Part shown: positions 1 through 8,855 of the stretch, piece after piece
How positions within the stretch are numbered: the first letter of the stretch is position 1
How the letters are laid out: each line of letters begins with the position of its first letter
NCBI GenBank assembly: GCA_040398805.1
Contig: JBBATK010000002.1
Location: forward strand, 1 to 64,000
DNA length: 64,000 nucleotides
Direction: 5' to 3'
Source: JBBATK01 sp040398805
GTDB lineage: Bacteria; Bacteroidota; Ignavibacteria; Kapaibacteriales; NICIL-2
Notes under the pieces: model-generated
Database searches by the model: none
What the model saw: the letters and a program-made list of their open reading frames with translations, nothing else
Told to the model about the DNA's origin: nothing
Position numbers and translations under genes: made by a program

Positions 1-224
1 CACCGGCAGCGTTCATGGTCGCACCGCATCCCGCTCATGAAACACTCACCGTGATTACGCGCATGGACATCGACCGCATGGAGCTGTACTCCCCGCTCGG
101 CGCCTGCCTGCGTTCCGCCATGGGCACAACCCCCATGGACATCCGCGACATCCCTCCGGGAGTCTATATCCTTCGCGCGCAGAGCGCAGGCGGATATGTG
201 ATGCGGCGCGTGGTGGTGTGGTGA
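1..224 (+). CDS. 3' end of a T9SS-exported protein (sorting domain only)
   Basis: Reading frame open from the left edge (first full codon at base 3) to a TGA at 222-224, so the N-terminus lies outside the window. The visible 73 residues have the layout of a type IX secretion type A C-terminal sorting domain: an APHPAHETLTV start resembling the usual PNP-x-x-x-L-x-V motif, a middle MELYSPLGACL strand, the PPGVYILRA motif and a terminal basic/aromatic strand (MRRVVVW). In the family this domain sends the protein across the outer membrane and is then removed. Nothing can be said about the passenger. It runs convergently to the minus-strand locus that starts at 509. Confidence 0.75.
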   Translation, partial: PAAFMVAPHPAHETLTVITRMDIDRMELYSPLGACLRSAMGTTPMDIRDIPPGVYILRAQSAGGYVMRRVVVW

Positions 225-508
225 GGTGGGGGGTACCTCTCACATCCGTTGAATAGAGGTTTCCTTCTTTCCAATCCGAGTAGCCTGTGGAAACTTCCAT
301 GGGATTCAACCACGCATGGGTGGGGCTGGTGTTCACGTACTGCAAGACCTTGAGGACTGGCTCCGTGAGGAGACCTTTCCGTCGCTTCATTACTTGCATT
401 GGAGGCCGACTCGTCAGTATCGGCAAGACATCAGGACGAGTCTCGTCTCATCGCCGTTCCCTTTTTTCCATGGCGAGCCGGAGGACACGGCACGTCGGTA
501 TGTTCCTC

Positions 509-973
509 TCAGTACGGTCCGACGAGTACGGCCACGATGACATACTTCGCGATACCGTCGATTGTCACGAGGCAATCCGAATAGTTCGTCGAGTTCCCTT
601 GGTAGACCTTCCTTCCGTCGACGGTCAACAGACAGTCGCTGTAGTTCGTCGAGTTACCCTTGTAGATCTTCCCGTTGGCGATGGTATAAAGACAGTCCGA
701 GTAGTTCGTGGAATTGCCTTTGTAGATCTTGTCGCCGGATACCGTGTACAGACAATCCGAGTAGTTCGTCGAGTTGCCCTGGTAGATCTTCGAGCCGTTG
801 ATCGTATAGAGGCAGTCCGAGTAGTTCGTCGAATTGCTCTTGTAGATCTTATCACCGCTCTGCGTATACAGGCAGTCGCTGTAGTTCACCGAGTTGCCTT
901 TGTAGTATTTGGTTTGTGCGGATAAAGGGATTGTAAAAAGCAGTACGATGCAGATAGCAAGGAGAGATCTCAT
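509..973 (-). CDS. Secreted six-fold 20-residue repeat protein (beta-flower-like)
   Basis: A 154-residue protein with an N-terminal signal peptide (MRSLLAICIVLLFTIPLSAQ), followed by six tandem 20-residue repeats of the form K-[IVY]-Y-[KQ]-[GS]-N-S-[TV]-N-Y-S-D-C-L-x-T-x-x-G-x and a hydrophobic closing strand (AKYVIVAVLVGPY). The start at 973 was chosen because it begins the signal peptide; the frame extends 45 codons further upstream without coding character. One Cys per repeat gives six evenly spaced cysteines. The pattern recalls small closed beta-repeat folds described as 4- or 5-fold beta-flowers in Bacteroidota; that assignment is from memory and not proven. It is probably the last gene of the unit starting at 3621. 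Confidence 0.8.
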   Translation of the reverse strand: MRSLLAICIVLLFTIPLSAQTKYYKGNSVNYSDCLYTQSGDKIYKSNSTNYSDCLYTINGSKIYQGNSTNYSDCLYTVSGDKIYKGNSTNYSDCLYTIANGKIYKGNSTNYSDCLLTVDGRKVYQGNSTNYSDCLVTIDGIAKYVIVAVLVGPY

Positions 974-1080
974 GAGCGTATGTCGTGGTTTGTGGGAAAA
1001 GTGTTGTCGTTGTCCGGACTCGTAGTCCGCAGACGTGCAGGACCCACGGGCATTTTCGTGAGGTTCCGCCGAAACGATGG

Positions 1081-1791
1081 TTATCGATTCACGTAGATGA
1101 TATTCCAATCACCCTCATCGTCGGTCATCACCCTGACCAGTTTATTCCCGTTCGACGCATACTGCTCGATGACGGGCTTATAATAGCTGCGAAACACCGA
1201 CTTGTTCATTTGAGTCGCGATGATCTCGGTCACCTGATTCTCGCGACCGCATGCGAACCAGACACCGAACACCTCGAGCATGACTTCGGGGACGCTCAGG
1301 CCGTACATTCTGGGGTACGGTCCCGGTAGATACGACGCCTTGCTATTCCCATCCATGCCACGGGAAGCGAACGCCGACAAGATCGGTGCACAACCGCGGA
1401 CACCATCAGGAGGCGGTGGAATGATATTACGTTCAATGGTCCCGCCTCTTGTTCCGGATGCTCGATGGCTTCGGAATCTTCGGTGTCGCCACATTCTCTC
1501 GATGTCTACCCAAGGCACTCCATGCTTAATAGCCTTGTGGACTTCATATTCAAATTCATCAAAATCATCTCCGGCAAGCGACATCCAAATCATGTCCACA
1601 TCATTGAACCAATCAGGAAGCAAGATTGCACGGTTGTCACCATCCCCACGCTCTTCCCGTCGATGTCGCCGATAGACCTCCCTCAATCTTTCCTTCGTTC
1701 TCTCGACCGACTGTACATGCCGTGCAAGATGCTCTATACCCTCCGCCGCACCGCGGTCTGCTAGTGATCGAACCATTTCATCGAATGTCAT
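1081..1791 (-). CDS. Hypothetical protein, probably cytoplasmic
   Basis: A 236-residue protein with no signal peptide or membrane segment that I can see. The ATG at 1791 is preceded by a clear GGAGG ribosome site five bases upstream, which decides the start. The N-terminal half is rich in charged helical sequence (RTKERLREVYRRHRREER), followed by DWFNDVDMIWMSLAGDDFDEFEYEVHKAI and a middle segment rich in Arg and Pro. I do not recognise the family. It lies between the S41 peptidase gene (ends 1868) and the repeat protein (starts 973), all on the minus strand with short gaps, so co-transcription is likely. Confidence 0.65.
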   Translation of the reverse strand: MTFDEMVRSLADRGAAEGIEHLARHVQSVERTKERLREVYRRHRREERGDGDNRAILLPDWFNDVDMIWMSLAGDDFDEFEYEVHKAIKHGVPWVDIERMWRHRRFRSHRASGTRGGTIERNIIPPPPDGVRGCAPILSAFASRGMDGNSKASYLPGPYPRMYGLSVPEVMLEVFGVWFACGRENQVTEIIATQMNKSVFRSYYKPVIEQYASNGNKLVRVMTDDEGDWNIIYVNR

Positions 1792-1867
1792 AATGCCTCC
1801 GGTGAATCGAATATTGGTTTATGTGAGTGAATCTACTCCCACCCCCCGCATCCCCCCAATGCGACTT

Positions 1868-3115
1868 TCATGGTATGCGTGCCAAGGACCGACGGAATTG
1901 AAGGAGAGTGGCTTCTGCCGTGGGCCAGGTTCGATGGAGGAGGGTTTCGGGGAGTCCCACGGAGCGCAGTACCTCGAAGCTGGGTTTCGCAGATGCTTTG
2001 CGCGCGGCGACGATCTTCGCTCGGTCTCCAGCACGCAGGAGACAGTCATCGGTGCGTAGCACATCAGGAATCACTCCTTGGCCCTGAATGCGAACGCCAT
2101 CCCGCGGCCACACCTCGCCGATGGTATACCAGACCTGGATGCCGCGAAAACTCTCTTTGGTCTGGACGATGGCTTTGCCGTAGGTGGTGTCGCCGATGAT
2201 GGTGACGTTCCGACGTCCTTTGAGGGCACCGGCAACGAGTTCTGCGGTCGATGCCGTCCGGGAATCCACCAGGACGAAGAGGTGCTTGCCGGAAGCGAAC
2301 GGACCGTTCATATCGGCTTGCATCACCTTCGATTCCTCGCGGGTGGAAAAGATGCAGACGGTATCGTTCGTGTGCAGGAACATCTTCGCTACGTCCAATC
2401 CTTCGTGGTAGTTACCGCCGCCGTTCCCGCGCAGGTCGAGGACGACCGTATCAGGAGCGTTTCCGCTCTCCGCTACGCGCCATAACTCGTGCGGCAGATA
2501 TCGAGGGAAACCGCAGAGGAGTATGGACAGACATCGTTCCGATCGGGCGACATCGAGGTCCGAAATGACGACAGGCGATCTCAGCATGTGGAGGGTATCC
2601 AGGAAGCCCCCGTTCGTCACCACCATGTGAACGGAGTCCCGAATAGGCACTGCAGCGAAAACAGAACTGGCACTCTGAAGATTCCTGCCGACAGGGCGCC
2701 CGTTGATGGAAACAATGGTATCACCGACGCACAGACCGGCATAGAAGGCGGACGAAAACAGACTCACCATGACGACTTTCGGAAGCCCGAGTAGATACGT
2801 GAGCCCGAATCTCATCGTGGGTTCATCATTCCGGACAGCGTCCGGCCAGAGTCCTGCGTCCTCTCTATAGTCCCCGCCTTCATACCTCGTGAAAAGGTCG
2901 AAGACATGACAAACCTTCTCCCATGGCATGGTCATAAGCGAATCGGGGAAGGCCGGATAGTAATTGTCCCGAAGGAACAGCTTGAGATCATAGCGAAGCT
3001 CGCGGGGAAAGGACCGCATGTTGTTTTCATCGCCTTTCGACAGCCTCGCCCTTTGGGCATCGCTCCGCATCACGCCGGTAAGAAAGAGAATGAGGATAAC
3101 GAATGTCGCTTTCAT
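1868..3115 (-). CDS. Secreted S41-family peptidase (paralog 1)
   Basis: A 415-residue protein. Residues 1-20 form a signal peptide (start at 3115, GGAGG site upstream; the frame continues 23 codons further without merit). A PDZ-like region (about 100-180, with FYAGLCVGDTIVSING) precedes the S41 core: VVLDLRGNGGG at about 224-234, nucleophile Ser289 in TASTAEL, and Lys314 in TTYGKAIVQ. The Ser-Lys distance of 25 residues equals that of E. coli Tsp (S430/K455), so the catalytic dyad is present. The N-terminal YPAFPDSL...PWEKV motif is shared with the other four paralogs here. Family members cleave near protein C-termini; the substrate is unknown. It follows the small protein 3181-3621 by 65 bases. 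Confidence 0.85.
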   Translation of the reverse strand: MKATFVILILFLTGVMRSDAQRARLSKGDENNMRSFPRELRYDLKLFLRDNYYPAFPDSLMTMPWEKVCHVFDLFTRYEGGDYREDAGLWPDAVRNDEPTMRFGLTYLLGLPKVVMVSLFSSAFYAGLCVGDTIVSINGRPVGRNLQSASSVFAAVPIRDSVHMVVTNGGFLDTLHMLRSPVVISDLDVARSERCLSILLCGFPRYLPHELWRVAESGNAPDTVVLDLRGNGGGNYHEGLDVAKMFLHTNDTVCIFSTREESKVMQADMNGPFASGKHLFVLVDSRTASTAELVAGALKGRRNVTIIGDTTYGKAIVQTKESFRGIQVWYTIGEVWPRDGVRIQGQGVIPDVLRTDDCLLRAGDRAKIVAARKASAKPSFEVLRSVGLPETLLHRTWPTAEATLLQFRRSLARIP

Positions 3116-3180
3116 GACGCCTCCGGAAGTTGAAGAAATGTGATTGGTCACGGTCATGGAACAGCAGCGTCTCTGCCCAT

Positions 3181-3621
3181 TCATCCCTTGGGCTCCCCCT
3201 CGTCGTCCGGGGACTCATGATCCTCCTTGTCGTCGGCATCCTCTGCGGCTTTCGCCTCGTTCGCCTCGATTTCCGCAACGAGGTCCCTGCACATACGATG
3301 GATCCACATGGCGTCCACGTATGCGAACAGCATATCGATGCTGAGCACTCCGTTCACCACGCAGTTGTCTAGGACCAGGTTCGTCAGCCACTCGGAATTC
3401 AACGCGTGTCCACGCGTGATGATGAAGTCCTCCATCTGCTCGATACGAGAGACGAGTTCGTCATACGGCATGAACACGTACTCGAGCCGCGGGATGACTT
3501 CCTCGATGTCAGCCACTCGTGGAAAGAGCTCGAAAAGTACCTGGTGGAGTGCCACATCGTCCAATTCCGCAATGGACGACGTGAGCTGCTCACCGGTTTC
3601 GGGACGGTAGATCGGTTTCAT
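3181..3621 (-). CDS. Small helical protein, paralog of 8856-9242, first gene of an S41 unit
   Basis: A 146-residue protein without a signal peptide, acidic and probably helical, ending in a Glu/Asp/Lys-rich tail. The start at 3621 is set by an AGGAGG site seven bases upstream; the longer frame upstream lacks support. Its middle part (SEWLTNLVLDNCVVNG, then MLFAYVDAMWIHRMC) lines up by eye with the 128-residue protein at 8856-9242 (DAWLTDFLIDRCMTDG, then VMAHAQVLRNSLWG), and both begin M-[KN]-P-I-x-R. Both are the first gene of a unit encoding S41 peptidases and both follow the same non-coding block. Function unknown; a regulator, inhibitor or chaperone of the peptidases is a guess from position. 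Confidence 0.75.
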   Translation of the reverse strand: MKPIYRPETGEQLTSSIAELDDVALHQVLFELFPRVADIEEVIPRLEYVFMPYDELVSRIEQMEDFIITRGHALNSEWLTNLVLDNCVVNGVLSIDMLFAYVDAMWIHRMCRDLVAEIEANEAKAAEDADDKEDHESPDDEGEPKG

Positions 3622-4098
3622 GGTCTTCCTCCTACATGGTGGAATAATTATATCGGTCATGGGGCGGACCCGACAGGACATCACCAACGTCAGGGAGACG
3701 TTCAGGAGCAAGGCGACGATAATCGGTTGCGGGCGCTGTTACGCAGAGGATACGCCGGACACGAATGCGGCAGAGGAACGCCGCTCACACTTCACGATGA
3801 ACAGGAGGCACGCCACGTTCGCGGCGCGCAGGAAGGGACGATATGGGACACACGAAGGGGCAAGGGTGTTCTCTATCAATAAAGACACTTCGGGGGAGTT
3901 TATACGCGGCAGACGCATAATGGTCCGCTTCGGTTGACAGCGGAGTCGACATATCCCATGAACTTCACATTAATGTCGATCACGTGGGTCGCGGCCGACC
4001 GAATAACTTGAGGGCGACCTCGAACGACAGCCATCCTGCATTGAGCGTTCGCAACAGACCCGGCGGTCTTGTTCCATCACATATTTCACTCAGTACCA
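3622..4098. other. Intergenic region between divergent genes
   Basis: Contains upstream block A (3793-3847) and, at 3911-3928, AGACGCATAATGGTCCGC, a degenerate relative of the dyad GCGACA-TAATG-TGTCGC found at 9594 and 12971. It separates the minus-strand S41 unit from two small plus-strand genes. No further coding sequence is supported. Confidence 0.55.
3793..3847. promoter_or_regulatory. Conserved upstream block, copy A
   Basis: Shares with copies B (9391-9461) and C (12774-12842) the order CACGA..AGGAGGC, then the exact 9-mer CCACGTTCG (3813-3821), then GGCGC, then an ATATGGG/TATAGG element read on the plus strand. Copy A is about 14 bases shorter between the 9-mer and the AT element. It lies about 175 bases before the start at 3621. 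Read on the minus strand the AT element is TATCGT or TATAGT, so it could be a -10 box with the block as 5' leader; this is inference. Confidence 0.5.
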
Positions 4099-4353
4099 AT
4101 GAAAGCAATGCCCAGCATCGATACTTCTGTCAATAATATGCAAGCACCTTTGGGCCTGAGCAAACGAGAGTACTTCGCCGCTATGGCACTTCAGGGGATA
4201 CTTGCATGGAGCGGGAACAAACCGTACCCGATAGAGAACGATACCAATATCGCTCGATGGTCCGAGCTCGCATTTCGTTATGCAGATGAGTGTTTACATC
4301 TATCTGCCGCGTCTGATTCCAGTGGAGAGTCGACAGTGACCCTTCATTCGTAG
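4099..4353 (+). CDS. Small phage/accessory-type protein with a KREYFAAMALQG motif
   Basis: An 84-residue protein. The segment GLSKREYFAAMALQGILA followed by a C-terminal helix (ARWSELAFRYADECL) has the layout of a short protein of unknown function often seen in phage or prophage gene sets ([LM]-[TS]-x-R-[DE]-Y-F-A-[AG]-x-[AV]-[LM]-Q-[GA]); this resemblance is from memory. I chose the ATG at 4099; an in-frame TTG at 4069 and an ATG at 4108 are alternatives, and no clear Shine-Dalgarno decides between them. Together with 4403-4633 it is a plus-strand island inside the minus-strand locus. Confidence 0.6.
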   Translation: MKAMPSIDTSVNNMQAPLGLSKREYFAAMALQGILAWSGNKPYPIENDTNIARWSELAFRYADECLHLSAASDSSGESTVTLHS

Positions 4354-4402
4354 TTTCTTCTGAAGACCAATTCTCAAACAATAGCAAACATCTTCGATCT
4401 CT

Positions 4403-4633
4403 ATGCTTCAGCAAACAACGTGCAAAAAGTGCAACGAGCCCGTCGGTGCATTGGAATACGGCGGCTATTACTCCTGCCGGAACCCGAACATGGACTGCAT
4501 ACTCTCCCACTATTGTGAGACATGCGCACGTCGGCTTAATTACACCTGTTCCGATTGCGGAGGACGCATTGTCTGCGTGGACAATACTCCCCCGGGAGGA
4601 TATAAACACAAGGGGAACGACCTCCTATTATAA
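4403..4633 (+). CDS. Small cysteine-rich, zinc-ribbon-like protein
   Basis: A 76-residue protein with paired cysteines in metal-binding spacing: CKKC near the N-terminus, then single Cys residues in SCRNPNMDC, then CETC and CSDCGG, and one Cys in IVCV. The pattern suggests one or two structural zinc sites. There is no signal peptide. It starts 49 bases after the preceding small gene and is probably co-expressed with it. Partner and function are unknown; the regular Cys spacing argues against a chance frame. Confidence 0.55.
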   Translation: MLQQTTCKKCNEPVGALEYGGYYSCRNPNMDCILSHYCETCARRLNYTCSDCGGRIVCVDNTPPGGYKHKGNDLLL

Positions 4634-5228
4634 TACGAGTTGTATTCTGTGCATTCCATGGTATCGTGGCTGCGTGAACACTCGACAACCGTTCAATAGC
4701 GAAGGACAACGAGAATCGAAAGGGAAGCGTGCACATAGCGCAAGCCTGTTTCAGCAGCCTTACGGCAAACAATCTCACCACGCCCTCTTTGGCAGTCTGG
4801 TAATGACGGTCGAACAGCTCTCGCCCATCGGTCGAGTCACGAGCATCGATGTACCGTAAAATCACTGCGTCCGGTCGATGACGACGTTTCCCTAGGGGTC
4901 TGTGGTCTCGATTTTCAAATCATGCTTCCGTGTGCGACTCTGCCTTTCAACTCCGTACGCAGTTCCACTGAAGTTGTCTCTTGGACTCATCACTTCGTCG
5001 TTCTTTGGGCAGAGGAGCCCGCCTCGATTCTCCCAACCTCTAGAGCTCGCCGGTATCCTACCACTCCGCTAAGGTCGGCGCTCGACATCGCTCGAAGACC
5101 TCGCGGGGAGAGCGGTGACCACTATCGTTTACGCACTGTTCTCAAGCCCTCACCCCGACCCTCTCCCAGAGGGAGAGGGGTTCGTCTCAGTGTCCTTTGG
5201 ATGTCTCATCTGTCGCCTCCCCTCCCCC
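4634..5228. other. Long intergenic region
   Basis: No supported coding sequence. It contains a perfect short inverted repeat at 5159-5179, listed separately, and at about 5025-5095 a stretch with tRNA D-arm-like words on the minus strand that does not fold as a tRNA. Confidence 0.5.
5159..5179. repeat. Perfect 9-bp inverted repeat (REP-like)
   Basis: CCCTCTCCC, loop AGA, GGGAGAGGG. It lies in the wider string CTCACCCCGACCCTCTCCC...GGGAGAGGGG, a word family that recurs in many unrelated genomes as an intergenic palindrome. It sits 50 bases past the 3' end of the minus-strand gene at 5229, but it has no T-run in that direction, so it is not a classic terminator. Confidence 0.6.
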
Positions 5229-5960
5229 TCACCTCCACACCCAGAAGTTCTTGATCACACACGTGTCGGTCTTCATAAGGCGGTTGCGGTCTGCCATGTA
5301 GCGGACAACCCAGATACGGTCCTTCATGATGACCATCTTGTCGTACCGTGTATCGAAGAAAAAGTTCCTCGATTTCCAGACGGTGAAGTAGTAGAGCATA
5401 TCCTCGAAGATCTTTTTGAACTCGGGCTTGTCGATACGGTCGCGGCAGTACTTCCACTCTCTGTAGTCGAGTTCGTTCTTCCATGTAGTGCGGTTCAGAA
5501 CGGTAAAGAACCGCTTCACTCTTTCGTAGTAGTAGAAGTTGACACGAAGCGAATCGGGGTTGATCATATTCTCCAGCCACGCATCATCGCCATCAGTGAA
5601 GTTCCCATTGATGACGTAGCCTTTCATCTTGTTGTAGAACGCCTCCTTGTCGGGACGGTCATTGATGTTTCTCATGAAATACACATCGCCACTGTCCCCG
5701 TTCATGGTGTTCGGAACAGAGAAGAACGCTTCGGTGGCTTGAATGAACAACCGCCTGATCTTGTTCTCGTTCGCCGAATCGACGACGTTGCCATAAGGAT
5801 CCTTGAAGGTGATGACCTCAAGAGTGTCCCCGCCATACACAGGCCTTCGTTCAGTCTTTCCCTTAGGATTCACCGAACCCGCATCAAGGGTGATGCCGCA
5901 AGCCACCACAATGAATACGGAAAGAGATATGCTCTTCAAGAGTTTCGTGAGCGCTCTCAT
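5229..5960 (-). CDS. Secreted hypothetical protein, last gene of the middle S41 unit
   Basis: A 243-residue protein with an N-terminal signal peptide (hydrophobic core ISLSVFIVVACGITL) and a GGAGG ribosome site directly before the ATG at 5960. The mature part is rich in aromatic and basic residues (NFYYYERVKRFF, YYFTVWKSRNFFFDTRY) and ends in NFWVWR. I see no known domain. It begins 76 bases after the S41 gene at 6037 ends, on the same strand, so it probably shares the unit that starts at 9242. Function unknown. Confidence 0.7.
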   Translation of the reverse strand: MRALTKLLKSISLSVFIVVACGITLDAGSVNPKGKTERRPVYGGDTLEVITFKDPYGNVVDSANENKIRRLFIQATEAFFSVPNTMNGDSGDVYFMRNINDRPDKEAFYNKMKGYVINGNFTDGDDAWLENMINPDSLRVNFYYYERVKRFFTVLNRTTWKNELDYREWKYCRDRIDKPEFKKIFEDMLYYFTVWKSRNFFFDTRYDKMVIMKDRIWVVRYMADRNRLMKTDTCVIKNFWVWR

Positions 5961-6036
5961 AGAACCTCCGTGGTATGTGTAGATACATCGTTTGTTATGA
6001 ACCGATGTGCATCATTGTGAACCGGCGGCGATAGCA

Positions 6037-7305
6037 TCACTTACCAGCCAAAGGGTTCGGACGTTCAAAGGTGCAGAGCACCCCGTCATCGCCCCACAGA
6101 CAGAAGGCCTCGTCCGCCGTGAGATTCATGGAGCGGATAAGCTCTTGGGTGGGCCGCGGGTGTTGCTGACGGAAGGCCGCGACATCCATCTCCCGACCGA
6201 AGGGGACGGGCTCGAAGCTGCACTGTAGCCATGCGGGGACGGGTCCGTCTGGTTGCACTCCCACCTTATGGATCTTCATGCGTCCTCCCGCAAAGAACTC
6301 CGCCGTGGTCATGTGGAAAGAGTACCCTGAGAAGATGCCGAGCATGTGTGTCGACTGCATGATGCCCTTGCCGAAGGTGCGCATGCCGAGGATGGTGGCG
6401 TTCCTTCGCACCTTCAAGCAACCCGCAAACGCCTCCGCCGCAGATGCGCTGGAACTGTCCACAAGCACGATGACGTTCGGCACCTGTCGCAGTGGATGCC
6501 ACGGGTTCGTGGAGACGTAATAGGTGGAGGGCCGCCGATTCTTTCCATAGGATGCGAAGAGGGTGTCGCCCTTAGGACACAACCACTCGAGTATCTGCGC
6601 GGTCTCGCGGACATCGCCCCCGGGGTTGTGTCGCACATCGATGATGACACTATCCACTCCCTCATACCCAAGCGCTCCCACCGTGCGGGCGAACTCATCA
6701 TCGCTTCCGTACTCGAAAATGTTGATGCGCACGAAGAGGGTCCGAGAGCTCTTACGGGCGAAGACATTCTCCTTACCGACCTTGCCCCGCAGCATGGTAC
6801 GGGTGAAGGTATGACCTCCGCGGTCGAATTCGAAGACGGCGGAATCGGTCCTCGGTATGCCGGCAAACACGGCATCGCGGGTGCTGTCATTGTCGTTGAT
6901 GGGAATGCCGTTGATGCGGAGAAGACGATCTCCCGCACAGACACCTGCGGCAAAAGCAGGCGAGGGCACGACGACGCCTTCCACATGTCCGCCGCTCATG
7001 ATCGTTCCGATGCGAGGACGATACGGTAATGGTCTGTCGGAACGACCCGTCCGTGCATCGACCTCGTTTCTTTCGATGTATGTGTATTTGTCCAACCGTG
7101 CGTAGATGGTATCCCACGAGGCCTGAAGGATGGAATCAGGCAAGGGCGGGAAGTAATACTGCGCCAGTACAGCTCGGGCATCGGCATCCAGTTCCTGTGG
7201 CGGAGGCATCCTGCGCTGTGCGGATGAGACGACCGACAGGATGAGTGAACAAAGCGCGAGCGAAGTCAGAACAAGGAGTGCTCTGAGAGATTGATAGGTG
7301 TTCAT
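6037..7305 (-). CDS. Secreted S41-family peptidase (paralog 2)
   Basis: A 422-residue protein: signal peptide 1-30 (ending VVSSAQ), the shared YFPPLPDSIL...SWDTI motif at about 51-67, a PDZ-like segment with AAGVCAGDRLLRINGIPI (119-136), the core strand VIIDVRHNPGG (220-230), nucleophile Ser288 in SASAAEAF and Lys313 in TFGKGIMQ, 25 residues apart as expected for an active S41 dyad. A GGAG site precedes the ATG at 7305. The C-terminal part (MTTAEFFAGG, KVGVQPDGPVPAWL) is conserved with the paralogs at 7441 and 11296. Secreted to the periplasm or beyond; substrate unknown. Confidence 0.88.
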   Translation of the reverse strand: MNTYQSLRALLVLTSLALCSLILSVVSSAQRRMPPPQELDADARAVLAQYYFPPLPDSILQASWDTIYARLDKYTYIERNEVDARTGRSDRPLPYRPRIGTIMSGGHVEGVVVPSPAFAAGVCAGDRLLRINGIPINDNDSTRDAVFAGIPRTDSAVFEFDRGGHTFTRTMLRGKVGKENVFARKSSRTLFVRINIFEYGSDDEFARTVGALGYEGVDSVIIDVRHNPGGDVRETAQILEWLCPKGDTLFASYGKNRRPSTYYVSTNPWHPLRQVPNVIVLVDSSSASAAEAFAGCLKVRRNATILGMRTFGKGIMQSTHMLGIFSGYSFHMTTAEFFAGGRMKIHKVGVQPDGPVPAWLQCSFEPVPFGREMDVAAFRQQHPRPTQELIRSMNLTADEAFCLWGDDGVLCTFERPNPLAGK

Positions 7306-7440
7306 ACGGGACTCCCGGTATTCGTGATCGGATGCGAGCGAACGAGAGTGATAATGATCGAGTGTGACTGAGCGTGACTCAGTGTGGTGGAGAATGACGG
7401 AGGCTGCGCCGCGATCGCCTGCGGGAAACGATCGGCTGGT

Positions 7441-8739
7441 CTACTTCTTTGCGAGTCCGGCAGGACGTTTGAAGTATATCTCGGCGTGGACACCGAAGAT
7501 GTAGATGCCTTGGTTCCAGTCCACGCCGAGTTCCGTGAGCGCCATATCCACGGGATATCCATCGTACCTTTCGCGGATGGCAGCCATATCCATACGCGCC
7601 ACCTTCGATGAGATGCCCTGAGCACGTTCGAGCCATGACGGGACGGGTCCGTCGGGTTCTACTCCCAGCTTATGAATCTTCATGCTCCCGCCGGCGAAAT
7701 ACTCCGCGATGGTCATGGTGAACGAGTAGTCACCAATCACTTGTTCTCTCTGGACGATACCCTTACCGAAGGTGCGTGTTCCCAGGACCGTTGCATTCCG
7801 ATGCAACTTGAGGCATCCGGCGTAGGCCTCCGCTCCGGATGCCGTGTTACTGTCGACAAGAATGACAAGATGAGGAATGTTCATCAGCGGATGTCCGAGA
7901 TTGCTCGAGACGCGCTCCGACGTATCCGTCCGCGACTCTTGTCGGAAGACGACGGTGCCGAACGGACAGAAGTCCGTCAACATCTGCACCACCTCACTCA
8001 CCAATCCACCGGGATTATCCCGAAGGTCGATGATCATGCTGTCGACGTTGTTGTAGCCGATGCTTCCGCCCACCTTCCTGCTGAACTCTTCGGCCGCACC
8101 ATAGTCGAACTCGGAGATCCGGACGAAGATGGTCCGCGAGTCCTTACGTGCAGCTATCTGATTGTCCGGACGTATCTCGTCCCGCACCAGATGGAAGGTG
8201 ACCGCCCGGTCACCCCGTTTCACCTCCAGATGCATGGTATCGGTCACGGGTATGGCATCGAGAAGAACCCGGAAGACGGAGTCGCTTCCGAGCACGCTCA
8301 TGCCGTTAACACGCAGAAGACTGTCGCCGGTGCACAATCCACCCCAATACGCGGCAGAGTACCGAGAGACAGTGCTCAGTTTTGCGTGTTGGTACATGAC
8401 TCCGAAGTACTTCGGAGGCGGAGTGGTGTCATCATCGTCATGCAATCGTAACCACGAATGGTGCTTTCTGAAATCCTTCAGCTCACTCGCGGAGAGTTTC
8501 TTCACGCGGGTGTACCTGTCCACATGCGTGAAGATCGAGTCCCACGGGCATGTGAGGACGGAGTCCGGTGGCACAGGGAAATACTGCTTCGCCAGCAGTT
8601 TGCGGATCTCTTTTTCCACCTCCTGCGGCGGATGACCGTTCCATTGAGCGGTCATATCCTCCGCCGCGACGACAACGGCCGCCAGCATCATGATGATGCG
8701 GACTGCCGCTGTTCCATCGACTGTTCTGAAGGTTCTCAT
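7441..8739 (-). CDS. Secreted S41-family peptidase (paralog 3)
   Basis: A 432-residue protein with a signal peptide (hydrophobic 13-26), the shared YFPVPPDSVL..PWDSIF motif (53-70), a PDZ-like region (about 110-185, GGLCTGDSLLRVNG), MIIDLRDNPGG (235-245), Ser301 in TASGAEAY and Lys326 in TFGKGIVQ (25 apart), so the catalytic pair is intact. A GGGAG site lies before the ATG at 8739. It sits between the small paralogous protein 8856-9242 and paralog 2, all on the minus strand. Its C-terminus (DWNQGIYIFG, YFKRPAGLAKK) closely matches that of the 11296 paralog, which points to local duplication. Confidence 0.88.
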   Translation of the reverse strand: MRTFRTVDGTAAVRIIMMLAAVVVAAEDMTAQWNGHPPQEVEKEIRKLLAKQYFPVPPDSVLTCPWDSIFTHVDRYTRVKKLSASELKDFRKHHSWLRLHDDDDTTPPPKYFGVMYQHAKLSTVSRYSAAYWGGLCTGDSLLRVNGMSVLGSDSVFRVLLDAIPVTDTMHLEVKRGDRAVTFHLVRDEIRPDNQIAARKDSRTIFVRISEFDYGAAEEFSRKVGGSIGYNNVDSMIIDLRDNPGGLVSEVVQMLTDFCPFGTVVFRQESRTDTSERVSSNLGHPLMNIPHLVILVDSNTASGAEAYAGCLKLHRNATVLGTRTFGKGIVQREQVIGDYSFTMTIAEYFAGGSMKIHKLGVEPDGPVPSWLERAQGISSKVARMDMAAIRERYDGYPVDMALTELGVDWNQGIYIFGVHAEIYFKRPAGLAKK

Positions 8740-8855
8740 ATCTGTCTCCCATCAATGATGACACAAACGTGGAGAGCCGATAGGATGCGGTTTCTGTTTC
8801 CCGTCCGTCAACGGGATGCGAGCGTCACGACAGGAATCTCGACACCGTGAAGGGA

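Noticed and set aside
540..900. Regular 60-bp repeats that look like a repeat array
   Set aside because: They encode the six 20-residue protein repeats on the minus strand in one frame; there are no unique spacers, so it is not CRISPR.
287..925. 212-codon plus-strand frame with repeated VVRRVALVDL-like words
   Set aside because: The repeats are the complement of the six-fold repeat protein; the signal peptide and repeat design are on the minus strand.
3934..3960. TTGACA with a possible -10 upstream of the small plus-strand genes
   Set aside because: TTGACA at 3934-3939 has no acceptable -10 at 16-18 bases; the best candidate (CATATC) is too close.
5025..5095. tRNA-like stretch on the minus strand (TTAGCGGAGTGGTAGGATACC and CTCTAGA loop-like word)
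   Set aside because: The D-arm words resemble a tRNA, but the anticodon stem does not pair, the T-arm GTTCGAATC is missing and the acceptor ends do not match. At best degraded debris.
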